A stretch of DNA of 49,656 nucleotides from positions 1-49,656 of the forward strand of contig DAIMZH010000021.1 in the NCBI GenBank assembly GCA_036734105.1, in the 5' to 3' direction. Origin of the DNA: Azoarcus_F sp036734105 (GTDB lineage: Bacteria; Pseudomonadota; Gammaproteobacteria; Burkholderiales; Rhodocyclaceae). The notes below the pieces were generated by a model. It made no database searches. It had not been told where the DNA came from and saw only the letters and a list, made by a program, of their open reading frames with translations. This document shows positions 18,066 to 27,400 of the stretch, piece after piece. Each line of letters begins with the position of its first letter. Position 1 is the stretch's first letter. A program made the translations under genes and the position numbers.

Positions 18066-18101
18066 CCAGCCGGACTGCGTCCGCGTGCGCAGTCCGGCTG
18101 G
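18066..18101. terminator. Perfect 14-bp inverted repeat between convergent genes
   Basis: CCAGCCGGACTGCG (18066-18079) pairs perfectly with CGCAGTCCGGCTGG (18088-18101) across an 8-base loop. It lies between the converging ends of argC and the alpha/beta hydrolase. There is no T-tract on either side, so it may be a bidirectional, U-less terminator or a transcript-stabilising hairpin. Confidence 0.5.
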
Positions 18102-18148
18102 ACGGGCAGGGCTTCAGACCAGCGCCAGTCTGAAAGCGATGAAGACGC

Positions 18149-18988
18149 TCAGGCGCACGTCGCCAGAAACGCCGACACTGCCTTCAACACTTCATCCGGA
18201 CGTTCGCGATGGGGCATGTGGCGGGTGGCGGGCATCAATTCCACGCGCACCGGCCCGCCTAACTGCTGCCCAATCAACTGCGGGTGACGCGCGCTGCCGT
18301 ATTCGTCGTCTGCGCCATGCATGACCAGGGCGGGGCTGCTGACCTTGTGCAGCGTGTCCGATAGCGACCAATCGGCAAACTCTGAACTCAGCCAGGTCTC
18401 AATCCACGAATTCAACACCCATTGTGCCTTGTCGCCGTGGTATCGACGCAGACGCGCCATCTGCTCGTGTTGCCCGAAAGCGACACGTGCCTGCTCGATG
18501 CCGCGCACCGTGCGATCCTCCACAAATGCCTGTGCAGCGATGGTGACCAGAGCGTCGCAGTGATGCGTGTTGTGGGCAGCGCAATGCACCGCCATGCCGC
18601 CGCCTACGCTGTGACCGAGCACCACAAAGCGCTCGATGTTCAACTGTTGACGGAGTGCGGCAAAGCTCGTCGTCGCCTCCTTGGCGACAAAGTTCAAAGG
18701 CAGTTTGCCGACAAACGGATCTGAACGGCCAAAGCCGAGCCGGTCATAAGCGATTACGCTGCGCCCGCTGTGAGCCGCCAGTTGGGCGGGAAAATCGCGC
18801 CACAGCGCGACGCAACCGAGGGAGTCGTGCAGCAAGATGACCGGGACGTGGGAGCCCGGTTGCGGCGGCTCCCAGCGGCAGGCATGGAGTTGACCTCCGG
18901 CTGAGTCTATAAGGCAGAAGTCATGGCTGATAATAACCGGAGCAGAGCGATCAGAGCCCGTGCAGGTTATGTTTGAGCAAGGCAGCAA
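18149..18988 (-). CDS. Alpha/beta hydrolase
   Basis: A 279-residue alpha/beta-fold hydrolase. The oxyanion region is VILLHDSLGCVALW, the nucleophile elbow is GHSVGGGM, the acid is probably Asp in HGADDEYG, and the histidine is in TRHMPHRERPDE. There is no signal peptide. The only standard start is the ATG at 18988, which lies inside the 3' end of the upstream GGDEF-EAL gene (38-base overlap), so translation is probably coupled. Many such enzymes are esterases or haloperoxidase-like. The substrate is not visible from the sequence. Confidence 0.85.
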   Translation of the reverse strand: MLPCSNITCTGSDRSAPVIISHDFCLIDSAGGQLHACRWEPPQPGSHVPVILLHDSLGCVALWRDFPAQLAAHSGRSVIAYDRLGFGRSDPFVGKLPLNFVAKEATTSFAALRQQLNIERFVVLGHSVGGGMAVHCAAHNTHHCDALVTIAAQAFVEDRTVRGIEQARVAFGQHEQMARLRRYHGDKAQWVLNSWIETWLSSEFADWSLSDTLHKVSSPALVMHGADDEYGSARHPQLIGQQLGGPVRVELMPATRHMPHRERPDEVLKAVSAFLATCA

Positions 18989-21695
18989 AGTTTTCGGGTG
19001 GAAGCGGTGGGCTGCAAAGATAACCCTGCATCAGGTCGCAGCCCATGCTTTGCAGTGTTGCCCATTGCTGTTCTTCTTCGACCCCTTCGGCGACAACCTG
19101 AAGGTCAAGACTCTTGGCAAGCGAGACAATGGCCTGCAACACGCCTGACTGCTTCTTGTTGGTGGTGAGTGACTCCAGAAAAGTGCGATCCAGCTTTATG
19201 ACATGGGCGGGAATGTTGACCAGATAACTGAGCGAGGAGAAACCGGTCCCGAAGTCGTCTATGGCAATGCGTACGCCGAAGTCGTTCAGGGCTTTCAGTT
19301 GAGTGTGCGCGCTCCCTTTATTTTCAAGCGCGATGTCTTCGAGAATCTCGACTTCCAGGCGCTCAGGGGCAAGACTGGCGCTTTTCAGCGCGTGCTCAAT
19401 GGATTCGAGCAAGTGTCCTTCTGCAAACTGGATTGGTGAAACATTGACCGAGACTGTGGCGAGCGGCAGTCCAGCCTTGTCCCACTGCGCAAGTTGCCTG
19501 CAAGCAGCCTCGATGACCCAGTTGCCGAGTTGGGTGGTGAGGCCGATTTCGTCAACAAGGGGTAGAAAGGCGCCGGGAGGAACAACCTGACCATCCGGAG
19601 GTGTCCATCTGATCAAGGCTTCTGCACCCACAATGCGTCCGCTATGCGCTTGTACTTTTGGTTGAAAGTAGAGGGTGAATTCGTCGTTGACCAGTGCTTG
19701 TCGCAACTCCTGAATGCGTTCGAAACGATGGCGGGTGCGTCGCTCGATTTCTCCCGAGTGGAAGCGGTATGAGCCAGGCGAACGTCGTTTGGATTCGTAC
19801 ATGGCTGCTTCAGCGCCCTTCAGCAAGTCCTCGAAGCGGCCGGAATTGTGGGGGTACAGGGCGATGCCCACACTGGCACCAAGGCGGATCGAGCGCCCGT
19901 GAAGCTCAATGGGTGCTGCAACGGTTTTGATCAAATGTTCAGCAATGGCGCTGGCGGCGATATCTGCCTTGCCATGCTCCAGGTCGGTCAGAAGCACGAC
20001 GAACTCATCTGCGCCAAATCGTGTGACGGTGTCGACCAGTCGGATGGTGGATTGCAGTCTGTGAGCAATCTCCAGCAGTATGACATCTCCTGCAGCATGT
20101 CCGAGGCTGTCGTTGATGTCCCGGAAACGGTCGACATCCAGAAACAGCAGTGCCATTGCACGTTGGTCACGTTCGGCACTGTGTATTGCTTGTTCAACCC
20201 GGTCCCGGAGCAGGGTGAGATTCGGGAGATCGGTCAATGCATCGTAATGCACCTTACGAAACAGTTCGTCCTCAAGTGCGAGGTTGGATGTGGCCATGCT
20301 CAACCGGTCCGCCATGCTGTGACCAGCCTGTTGAGCATCGTGCAGTTCCGTTGGGGGGGCTTCGAAGGCGAGGATGATGGCAGAGGCTTGGCCGCCTTCG
20401 ATGCGCGTGGGGAAAAGCCATAGCGAGCGCAGGCCCTGAAACACAAAAGGTCGGGCGAATTCTGAAGCCAGGCCCTCGGCGGGGCACTCAAGGTGTGGTT
20501 CGTTGCTGTTCAGCAACAGCGTGGCAACTGGGTCCAGATGAATGAGCTCGTTGCGGGTCACAAGGCTGCCAGTCGACAGCCGGTAGTGCAGCCTCGCTGT
20601 GCAGGGGTCACCCGATGAGCTGGGCATCAGTATGCCAATGTTTTCGCATGAGGTCACCGAGGGCAGGTTGTCCAGCACTGTCTGGATCACGTCCGATATC
20701 GGCGTGTTGGAGAGGATTTCGCGGTCGAGTGTGGACAGCACTTCGAGCAGCCGGAATTTTCGCTGCAAGCCTGCCCCCATTTTATTGAAGGCTGCTGCAA
20801 GCTCGCCGAACTCATCGGGCTGACTTTCGGGTATGCGTGTTTCGAGGTCACCGTGTCCGATCCGCTCGGAGGCGTTGAGCAGTGCTTCAAGTGGGGACAT
20901 CTGTCGGCGGATTTGTCCCATTGCCAGCCAGATGGCCAGCGCCAGGATCAGGCCAAGCAGCGCCGGAAACACTTTCTGGAAATGCGCCACGGCAACCAGT
21001 GTTGCGCTACGTGGGTAAAGTCCGACCACGGTAATCGCGTCGTGCGCGAACATCGGCTCCAGCGGTAGCTGCCAATGTGCAATCAGGTAAGGCGTCCCCT
21101 TGAGCTCCACGGAGGTCGCATTTGAGTGCTGATCGAGTTGCAAGGTAACATCATCCAGCAATAAACCGATGTCTGGTGAACAGTGCAGTTGCTTGCCGTT
21201 GGAGTCCATGATGCAGTAGGCAATGCCGCGCACAGTTTCTGGCCATACGGCACCCGGTTTGAGCCTGCCCCACACCAGTTGCGATTGATTGGGCTGGTGC
21301 AGCGCCAGCATGAAACCACCGTCCGGCTCAGATTGCAGCAGCCTGCTGGCGCGCAAAAGGTGGTGGCTCTGCCGTGGTGTGAGCCCGAAATCTGCTGTGT
21401 CGGACAGCCCAAACTGCAAAAAGCTGGTGTTTTCGGCATCGGGTGTCGGGAGCGCGTGTTCGAGCAGGGTGGCGGTCAGCCGCAACTCATCACTCAGCGT
21501 GTTCAAACGCGCCAGCACTTCCATGCCGACGCTCTTGGTCTGTTCCCGCACGTTTTCTAGCTGGGTGTTTATCAGGTGTTCAGTAACCTTGAAATAGGCA
21601 TAAGCCCCGAGGACACACACCGGGATGATCGCGATGCCCACAAACAGTGCATAGAGACGACGCGCGACACGGGTCTTGAAGTAGGGGCCCAGCAC
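18951..21695 (-). CDS. Membrane GGDEF-EAL protein (c-di-GMP phosphodiesterase/cyclase)
   Basis: A 914-residue membrane signalling protein. One helix (about residues 12-34), a periplasmic sensor domain and a second helix (about 240-262) lead to a HAMP linker (DLETRIPESQPDEFGELAAAFNKM), a GAF-like region, then GGDEF and EAL domains. The cyclase motif is degenerate (RFGADEF in place of GGDEF), but the RxxD inhibitory site RLVD sits five residues before it. The EAL half looks fully active: EALIRW, VNVSP, EILEDIAL, IDDFGTGFSSL, KLDRTFLE, VVAEGVE and MQGYL. The likely net activity is c-di-GMP breakdown, possibly with GTP or c-di-GMP sensing by the GGDEF half. It starts with GTG immediately after the stop of the pseudopilin-like gene. 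Confidence 0.93.
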   Translation of the reverse strand: MLGPYFKTRVARRLYALFVGIAIIPVCVLGAYAYFKVTEHLINTQLENVREQTKSVGMEVLARLNTLSDELRLTATLLEHALPTPDAENTSFLQFGLSDTADFGLTPRQSHHLLRASRLLQSEPDGGFMLALHQPNQSQLVWGRLKPGAVWPETVRGIAYCIMDSNGKQLHCSPDIGLLLDDVTLQLDQHSNATSVELKGTPYLIAHWQLPLEPMFAHDAITVVGLYPRSATLVAVAHFQKVFPALLGLILALAIWLAMGQIRRQMSPLEALLNASERIGHGDLETRIPESQPDEFGELAAAFNKMGAGLQRKFRLLEVLSTLDREILSNTPISDVIQTVLDNLPSVTSCENIGILMPSSSGDPCTARLHYRLSTGSLVTRNELIHLDPVATLLLNSNEPHLECPAEGLASEFARPFVFQGLRSLWLFPTRIEGGQASAIILAFEAPPTELHDAQQAGHSMADRLSMATSNLALEDELFRKVHYDALTDLPNLTLLRDRVEQAIHSAERDQRAMALLFLDVDRFRDINDSLGHAAGDVILLEIAHRLQSTIRLVDTVTRFGADEFVVLLTDLEHGKADIAASAIAEHLIKTVAAPIELHGRSIRLGASVGIALYPHNSGRFEDLLKGAEAAMYESKRRSPGSYRFHSGEIERRTRHRFERIQELRQALVNDEFTLYFQPKVQAHSGRIVGAEALIRWTPPDGQVVPPGAFLPLVDEIGLTTQLGNWVIEAACRQLAQWDKAGLPLATVSVNVSPIQFAEGHLLESIEHALKSASLAPERLEVEILEDIALENKGSAHTQLKALNDFGVRIAIDDFGTGFSSLSYLVNIPAHVIKLDRTFLESLTTNKKQSGVLQAIVSLAKSLDLQVVAEGVEEEQQWATLQSMGCDLMQGYLCSPPLPPENFAALLKHNLHGL

Positions 21696-22145
21696 TTAAT
21701 AGTCTCGCGCCAGACCGACGTAGCCACCGTTCATTGCGCGAATGATGTCGTCTCTGGCCGGACCCGAAGGCAGTGGTGTGGCAGTTTCGCCGTCCGCGCC
21801 CATGCTGTAAAGGTCATAGTCGCTATTGATAGGCACCAGGTTCTTGTCCTTGCGCGCCTTTCCAGTCACACCGGGGCCACCGTTTTCAATGTTGAGATAA
21901 CGGTAGGCATTGCCCCAGGGGTCCAGCGGGAGGTCGGCTCCCAGCGCAGCAAGGTCGGGAGGAAACCGGAAGTTGTTGCTGCGATAGCGCTCCATCGCCG
22001 CGCTGATGACAGCAATATCAACGACGGCTTGTGCGTTGCGCGCTTTGGCTACATGTGACTGATACGAGGGAATGGCAATGGCGGAGAGCAACCCGACAAT
22101 CGCGACTGCAATCATCAGCTCAATAAGCGTGATCCCGCAAGACCT
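21696..22145 (-). pseudogene. GspG-like type IV/II pseudopilin, start codon missing
   Basis: A pseudopilin resembling the major type II secretion pseudopilin GspG. The frame encodes the prepilin methylation/cleavage motif CG|ITLIELMIAVAIVGLLSAIAIPSY with Glu at position +5. It then has a soluble domain with LPLDPWGNAYRYLN, the GspG-type DPWG motif, ending at TAA. The frame is closed by a TAA at 22146-22148, only four codons before the cleavage glycine. No ATG, GTG or TTG lies between, so the first standard start (22115) is inside the hydrophobic helix and would lose the cleavage site. Either a base was gained or lost in the leader, or a rare start codon is used. The stop abuts the GTG of the GGDEF-EAL gene. 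No other pilus or secretion genes are nearby. Confidence 0.75.
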
Positions 22146-22352
22146 TTAATGACGGACCGAAGGCCCCGGAACGGACGGGTGCCTTGTGATGACGCGGTAG
22201 GACGAAGCAATCTGGGGTTGACGCCGGTGCGCAGGGTGCATGATGAACTACAAGGGGTACTTCATCTGCCGGAGTATAAGTCACCAGACGAGACTTCACT
22301 GTGTAGTATCAGGCGCTGGTGTGCAGTTTGCGCTTTGCTGAAGGTGTTCTGG

Positions 22353-22413
22353 GCCCGACGCTGGACATGGCTTTGTCAGCCTCGCCTTGAGGCGGATCGG
22401 GTGTCGGGCTTTT
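22353..22413 (+). terminator. Orphan terminator-like structure, plus strand
   Basis: GCCCGAC (22353-22359) pairs with GTCGGGC (22403-22409), followed by TTTTCTT. An inner hairpin GCCTC/GAGGC (22379-22393) fills the long loop. Both flanking genes are on the minus strand, so a plus-strand terminator here would end an unannotated transcript. No good promoter was found upstream. The rest of 22149-22439 shows nothing else. Confidence 0.3.
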
Positions 22414-22439
22414 CTTGTTCGGTCGTCAGTATCGCGGTC

Positions 22440-23144
22440 TTACAGCGGCAGGTCGTCGAATAAGCCGTAAACAGAGCGCAGCCAGGCCTTTACGCGCTGT
22501 CGTTCCAGCATCCCCAAGGCATTGCTGCCCGAGCGCACATTGGCTGCTGACCAGAAGCTGGCGTCAAGGTGGTCGATCTTGCGCATGCAGGTGTCGTGGA
22601 GCTCGGGCAGCGAGATGACCCGCGCGCCCAGGTTGCGTGCCTGAGCCAGCGCTGGAGAGTGGTCAAGCTGCGAGAAGTCGTTGCCCCGCGCCAGGTTTTT
22701 GACCACGATGTAATTTGGTCCCTCACCGTGCGCCTCCAACAGACGCCCGAGCAGGTCGACCGAGTCCTTGCCTGCATCGGCAAGATGCCAGTAATTGACA
22801 GTAACACCCAGTTCGGCCATCAGCGGCACCACGTCAGAATCCTTCAGCCAGCGTTCCAGCGGGGCGGCAGTCTGTGCGGCCAGGTCGACGATCACATTGG
22901 TCTGTACGGCTTCGCCAGGCTCTGCATCAAAGCTGGCAACCACCTTGTCCAACCCTTCGTAGCTGTCAACCACGACTGGCGACGCGAAGTCGGAATAGAA
23001 ACGTGAGAAGGTGTTGTGCGAACGGTCGGTGTCGAAACCGACGAAGTCGCGATTGTTGTCGATGAAGTATTGTGCCAGGGCGCGGGCCACGACTGACTTG
23101 CCAACGCCTCCTTTTTCGCCACCAATGAAGTTCAGAGAGCTCAT
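22440..23144 (-). CDS. ParA/MobD-like P-loop ATPase
   Basis: A 234-residue SIMIBI-class ATPase with a deviant Walker A motif GEKGGVGKSVVARALAQYF near the N-terminus. It has FVGFDTDRSHNTFSRFY in the position of the switch, and NVIVDLAAQTAAPLERWL as the Walker B-like strand. It resembles the ParA-family proteins annotated as mobilisation or nucleotide-binding proteins in betaproteobacteria. No ParB partner, relaxase or replication gene is in the window, so it is not evidently a partition system. Its ATG overlaps by four bases (ATGA) the stop of a short upstream frame. It ends in TAA. Confidence 0.8.
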   Translation of the reverse strand: MSSLNFIGGEKGGVGKSVVARALAQYFIDNNRDFVGFDTDRSHNTFSRFYSDFASPVVVDSYEGLDKVVASFDAEPGEAVQTNVIVDLAAQTAAPLERWLKDSDVVPLMAELGVTVNYWHLADAGKDSVDLLGRLLEAHGEGPNYIVVKNLARGNDFSQLDHSPALAQARNLGARVISLPELHDTCMRKIDHLDASFWSAANVRSGSNALGMLERQRVKAWLRSVYGLFDDLPL

Positions 23145-23269
23145 TTGCAGTTCCTGTGTTGTGAATGGCCGTTACCTTCTGGTGAGTTCCATCCGGTTCC
23201 GGGCTGATTGCGCGCTTTGGCGCCGATTTTCTCAAGCAGGAAACGCGCCTGCTTGCATAGTTGCATCAT
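23141..23269 (-). CDS. Possible small coupled ORF upstream of the ParA-like gene
   Basis: A short frame ending at 23141 overlaps the ATG of the ParA-like gene by four bases (ATGA), which would allow coupled translation. From the ATG at 23269 it encodes about 42 residues, beginning MMQLCKQARFLLEKIGAKAR, with a helical start and a polar tail. The frame is open back to 23395. There is no clear ribosome site and no recognised family, so it may be chance. Confidence 0.25.
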   Translation of the reverse strand: MMQLCKQARFLLEKIGAKARNQPGTGWNSPEGNGHSQHRNCK

Positions 23270-23403
23270 GTCGGCAAAAAAACCGATCGATAGCAGTGAA
23301 ACCCTCTTGCAAACTGTATTGCGACCGACAGGGCGGTGAGCTGGATTTGCTGCCCCAGTTCTCAGCGCACCACGGGATGACAACATTTGGTGCAAGGCAC
23401 CGA

Positions 23404-23880
23404 TCAGACAGGCCAGCGCAGCAGTGTCACGAGTAATGTCAGCACGCCAATTCCGAGGTTGATAGCGACCCAGTTGCGAACTTTCGCCAGCGCCGCGGCG
23501 CCAGCGCTCCAGTCAGAAGCCGCAATACAGCGCCCCAGTCGTTTGTAGAGTACGAAGCGGATGTGCCCAAACACGGCGACCATCACGACACCCAGCCCTG
23601 CCATGATGGTCCAGAACATCGGCATCTCGAAGCTGCCTCCCGATTGCACAACCTGCTTGGCGACACGGCCGAGCATCCACACGCCGGTGACCAGCGCCAG
23701 CACCGAGGCTGCGGTGACAGCCTGGAAGAAACGGCCGAGCACATCGTGCATCAGCCTCAGCCGTACTGCCGGTTCGAGCTGTTCGACAGCAGGTCGCAGG
23801 AAGAAGTGCGAAAACACCATGCCGCCAATCCACACAATGATGGACAGCAAATGAAGCGTCTTGAGGGTTGAGTAGAGCAT
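23404..23880 (-). CDS. CopD-like four-helix membrane protein
   Basis: A 158-residue integral membrane protein of the CopD superfamily. Helices run at about residues 5-25 (LKTLHLLSIIVWIGGMVFSHFF), 50-70, 83-103 and 130-150. Family features are the first-helix HLLSIIVWIGGMVF, RLRLMHDVLGRFF and a short Arg/Lys-rich loop. Related proteins are linked to copper uptake or heme/protoporphyrinogen handling, but the function here is open. The ATG at 23880 is preceded by AGGAA; the frame extends nine codons further upstream with no better ribosome site. Confidence 0.82.
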   Translation of the reverse strand: MLYSTLKTLHLLSIIVWIGGMVFSHFFLRPAVEQLEPAVRLRLMHDVLGRFFQAVTAASVLALVTGVWMLGRVAKQVVQSGGSFEMPMFWTIMAGLGVVMVAVFGHIRFVLYKRLGRCIAASDWSAGAAALAKVRNWVAINLGIGVLTLLVTLLRWPV

Positions 23881-23907
23881 CGAAATTCCTGTGAGTGACC
23901 GCCGCAA

Positions 23908-24330
23908 TCGCGCATAGCGTGATTCAACCGGTCGAGTTCAAGTGGAGAGGCCTGCCTGAGTCCGTTGCAGGCATGGAAAGAGTGCTGCCCTGGGGGTTAG
24001 CCATTCTCGCGCCGACGTGGCGCACGGAGACTCGGTCATTATAACGAGCTTGCCGGGTGTGACAGGCCCTGGCGTTTGCCGCAATGCGTTTTCCGCACTT
24101 GAAACAAGCTCTTTGCATTACAGCGTCAGCAGCGCGTCAATCGGGAGCGTTGGTTCTCGTGGGACTGTTTTGGCGATCAGAGATCATGTGGGTACTGGCA
24201 TCGGATGAATAGTGTCAATGCATGCAACCCATGCGGATGCTTTATCGGAATTAGCTGTCGGGATAATTTACAGTCTTAGTGCTTTAGTGAATGGTTATAT
24301 AGATAAGCTTATGATTATCAATGGGAAAAC
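23908..24330. other. Long intergenic region between divergent genes
   Basis: About 420 bases separate the CopD-like gene from the PEP-CTERM gene promoter. No convincing gene is seen. The right half becomes AT-rich. Activator or IHF sites for the sigma-54 promoter at 24335 would be expected here, but I cannot identify a defined one. Confidence 0.4.
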
Positions 24331-24334
24331 GATG

Positions 24335-24350
24335 TGGTGTAAAAATTGCT
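24335..24350 (+). promoter_or_regulatory. Sigma-54 (RpoN) promoter of the PEP-CTERM protein gene
   Basis: TGGTGTAAAAATTGCT matches the -24/-12 consensus TGGYRYR-N4-TTGCW at every defined base, with the invariant GG and GC ten bases apart. A start near 24361 gives a leader of about 79 bases. That leader contains a hairpin CGAATTG/CAATTCG (24385-24391 with 24398-24404) and a strong GGAGGAGG ribosome site (24429-24436). PEP-CTERM genes in related floc-forming bacteria are controlled by RpoN with PrsK/PrsR, which fits this promoter type. Confidence 0.7.
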
Positions 24351-24439
24351 AAACAAAATAAAATTCTCCTGAATTGATATTGCGCGAATTGTTGGCGCAA
24401 TTCGTCAGAGAGCTTGGGACCAGACCCTGGAGGAGGCTC

Positions 24440-27400
24440 ATGCCACATCACGCCCGGACGCACCTGTTTCATCCCGACCGACGACTCATTCACCTCGTCA
24501 TTGTGGCTGCACTTGCTGTGCCCACTCTCCCTGCGATGGCCCAGACCGCCACCTGGCAGGGTGGCACGGGCAACTGGAATGACACTGGTCAGTGGGACAC
24601 TGGCAGCGTACCCGGCAGCACCAATAACGTGCTGATTGATGGTGGCAAAACCGGCACCGACTCGGTGGCCAATGTGAATGTGAACTCCGCGGCAGGCAAT
24701 CTGACCGTCGATGTAGGGGATACGGTCAATATAGACAACAGCATCTCCCTGACCATCCATGGGGCGAGCATACTCAACGACGGCTCGGTCGCAATAAACT
24801 CTACTGGCGGTACAACTACCCTGTTCACACAGGGCGGCACCGTACTGAGCGGCAGCGGATCGGTCAGTATGAGCAATCAGTTAAACAACCGTATCATCGG
24901 CAGCACCGGTTCGACCCTGACCCAGGCAGTCGATCACTCCATCAGCGGGTCGGGCAGCATCGGTGGCAACCTCATCGGCCTCGACAACGCAGGGGTGGTA
25001 GAGGCCGCGGGCAGCGCCGGCCTGACGCTCAACCTGCGCACTGCTGTTGACGTCACCCGTCGCAACACTGGCGTTTTCCGTGCGACTGACGGCAGCACGC
25101 TCAGCATCACCCAGTCCGAGATAGACAACAACACTGGAACCATCGAGGCTCTGGCGGGCGGTGAGGTGAGCATCACAGGAAGTAGCACGCGAATTCTCGG
25201 TGGCACGCTGACCGGAGAAGGTGGTTTCAATTTGGGCAGTGGTGCCACGCTGGTTGATGTAGACAGCGATGCAGACATCACCATTACCAACGGCAATGCT
25301 GGCCATATCGAAAACTCGATCACCAATAATGGCACCATTACAGTCAATTCCACGGGTAGTACGACCAGCCTGTCCATCGGGGGCGACACCACGCTGAGCG
25401 GTAGCGGATCGGTGGAGATGAGCAATGGGTCCAACAACCGGATTTTTGGCAACTTGGCATCAACCCTGACCCAGGCAGCCGGACACAGCATCAGCGGGTC
25501 GGGCAGCATCGGTAGCAACTTCATCGGACTCGACAATGCCGGGCTGATTGAGGCGGTCGGCAGCGAGGGCCTGACGCTCAACCTGCGCATTGCTGGTGAT
25601 GTGACCCGTCGCAACACCGGCATTTTGCGCGCGACTGACGGCAGCACGCTCAGCATTACCCATGCCGAGATTGATAACAGCGCCGGATCGATCGAGGCTC
25701 AGGCGGGCGGCGCGGTGAGCATCACCGGAAGCAACACGCGAATTGTCGGTGGCACGCTGACCGGAGAAGGTGGTTTCAATTTGGGATCCAGCGCGACGCT
25801 GGTTGATGTCGACAGTGATGCAGACATCACCATTGCCAACGGCAATACTGGCCATATCGAAAACTCGATCACCAATAATGGCACCATTACAGTCGATTCC
25901 ACCGGTGGTACGACCAGTCTGTCCATCCGGGGCGACACCACGCTGAGCGGTAGCGGATCGGTGGAGATGAGCAATGGGCCCAACAACCGGATTTTTGGCA
26001 ACTCGGCTTCAACCCTGACCCAGGAAGCCGGACACAGCATCAGCGGGTCGGGCAGCATCGGTAGCAACTTCATCGGACTCGACAATGCCGGGCTGATTGA
26101 GGCGGTCGGCAGCGAGGGCCTGACGCTCAACCTTCGTCCGAACGACGACGTTACCCGACGCAATACCGGGACCTTGCGCGCAACGGACGGCAGTACGCTG
26201 ACGATCAGCAGCGGAGTCTTCGAAAACGCGTTCGGTGCCACCTCAGGCACTATTGAGGCGGCGGCTGGCGGTATCGTGGAGATAGTCAGTGGGCGGATCG
26301 AGGGCGGCAATCTGACGGGTGCTGGCGCTTTCGCTCTGCGAGGCAACGCTACCCTGGCCGACCTGGTTACCGATGCCGACATCACCATCGCAAACGGTCA
26401 GACCGGCCAGCTCGCCGGCACCATCGTCAATGACGGCACGCTTGCGCTGGAGTCGGCTGGCTCCACGACGACCTTGCTCATAGCCGGCGACACCACGCTC
26501 GGCGGCAGCGGCACGCTGACCATGAGCAACCAGCCCAACAACAGTATCTATGGTTCCCCGGGGGGTACGGTGCTGACGCATGGCGCTGACCACACCATTC
26601 GTGGCGCGTCCGGCAACTTCGGGCTGAGCGGCAACCTGGTGCTCAACAACCTTGGCACTATCGAAGCCGATGGCAGCAGTGGTCTGAACATGTCCTTGCG
26701 CGGCGGCGAGACCCATATCAACAGCGGCATGATGCGGGCGCTGTCGGGCAGCAGGCTGACGCTGCGAAACACCTTTGACAATGATGGCGGGCTGATCGAG
26801 GCCCAAGACAACGCGCTGGTGGAAATGGTCACCAGCGCCCGCATCGAGGGCGGTACGCTGAACACCGCGGGCACGGGCGTGATACAACTCCGGAACTCTG
26901 CCACCATCGATGGCGTGACCAACCTGGGCCGCGTTGAAGTGGCCAACGGGCAGACCGGACGGATCGCCGGAAACATCACCAACAATGGTGAGATAGTGAT
27001 CGATGCGGGTGCGTCTGGCACCAGCCTGCTCGTCGATGGGGATACTACCCTTGGCGGCACCGGCACTCTGGTGATGGCTGACACGACAAGCTCGCGGCTC
27101 TATGCCAGCGGCAGCCCGTCGCTGCTGACCAATGCGGCTGGCCACGTTATCCGGGGTGGAGGCAGCATCGGCGACATCGGCGGCAACGCGATGGGCCTGC
27201 GCAACGAGGGGCTGATCGAGGCGGACGGCAACACCGCGCTCACCATCAGACCCAATGGCGCGTTGAATCCGTCGGTGAATACCGGAATCTTGCGTGCATC
27301 TGGCGATGGCGGCATGGTGCTTGCTGGCGCCGAGTTCGATAACCAGGGCGTGGTCGAAGCGGTCGATGGCTCCTCTGTCATCTATACATCAGGCGCGACC

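Noticed and set aside
22148..22440. c-di-GMP riboswitch upstream of the pseudopilin
   Set aside because: The GEMM-type core sequences were not seen on either strand.
24884..26150. Possible CRISPR-like or noncoding repeat array
   Set aside because: Repeats are 549 bases, in frame and coding, with no short spacers.
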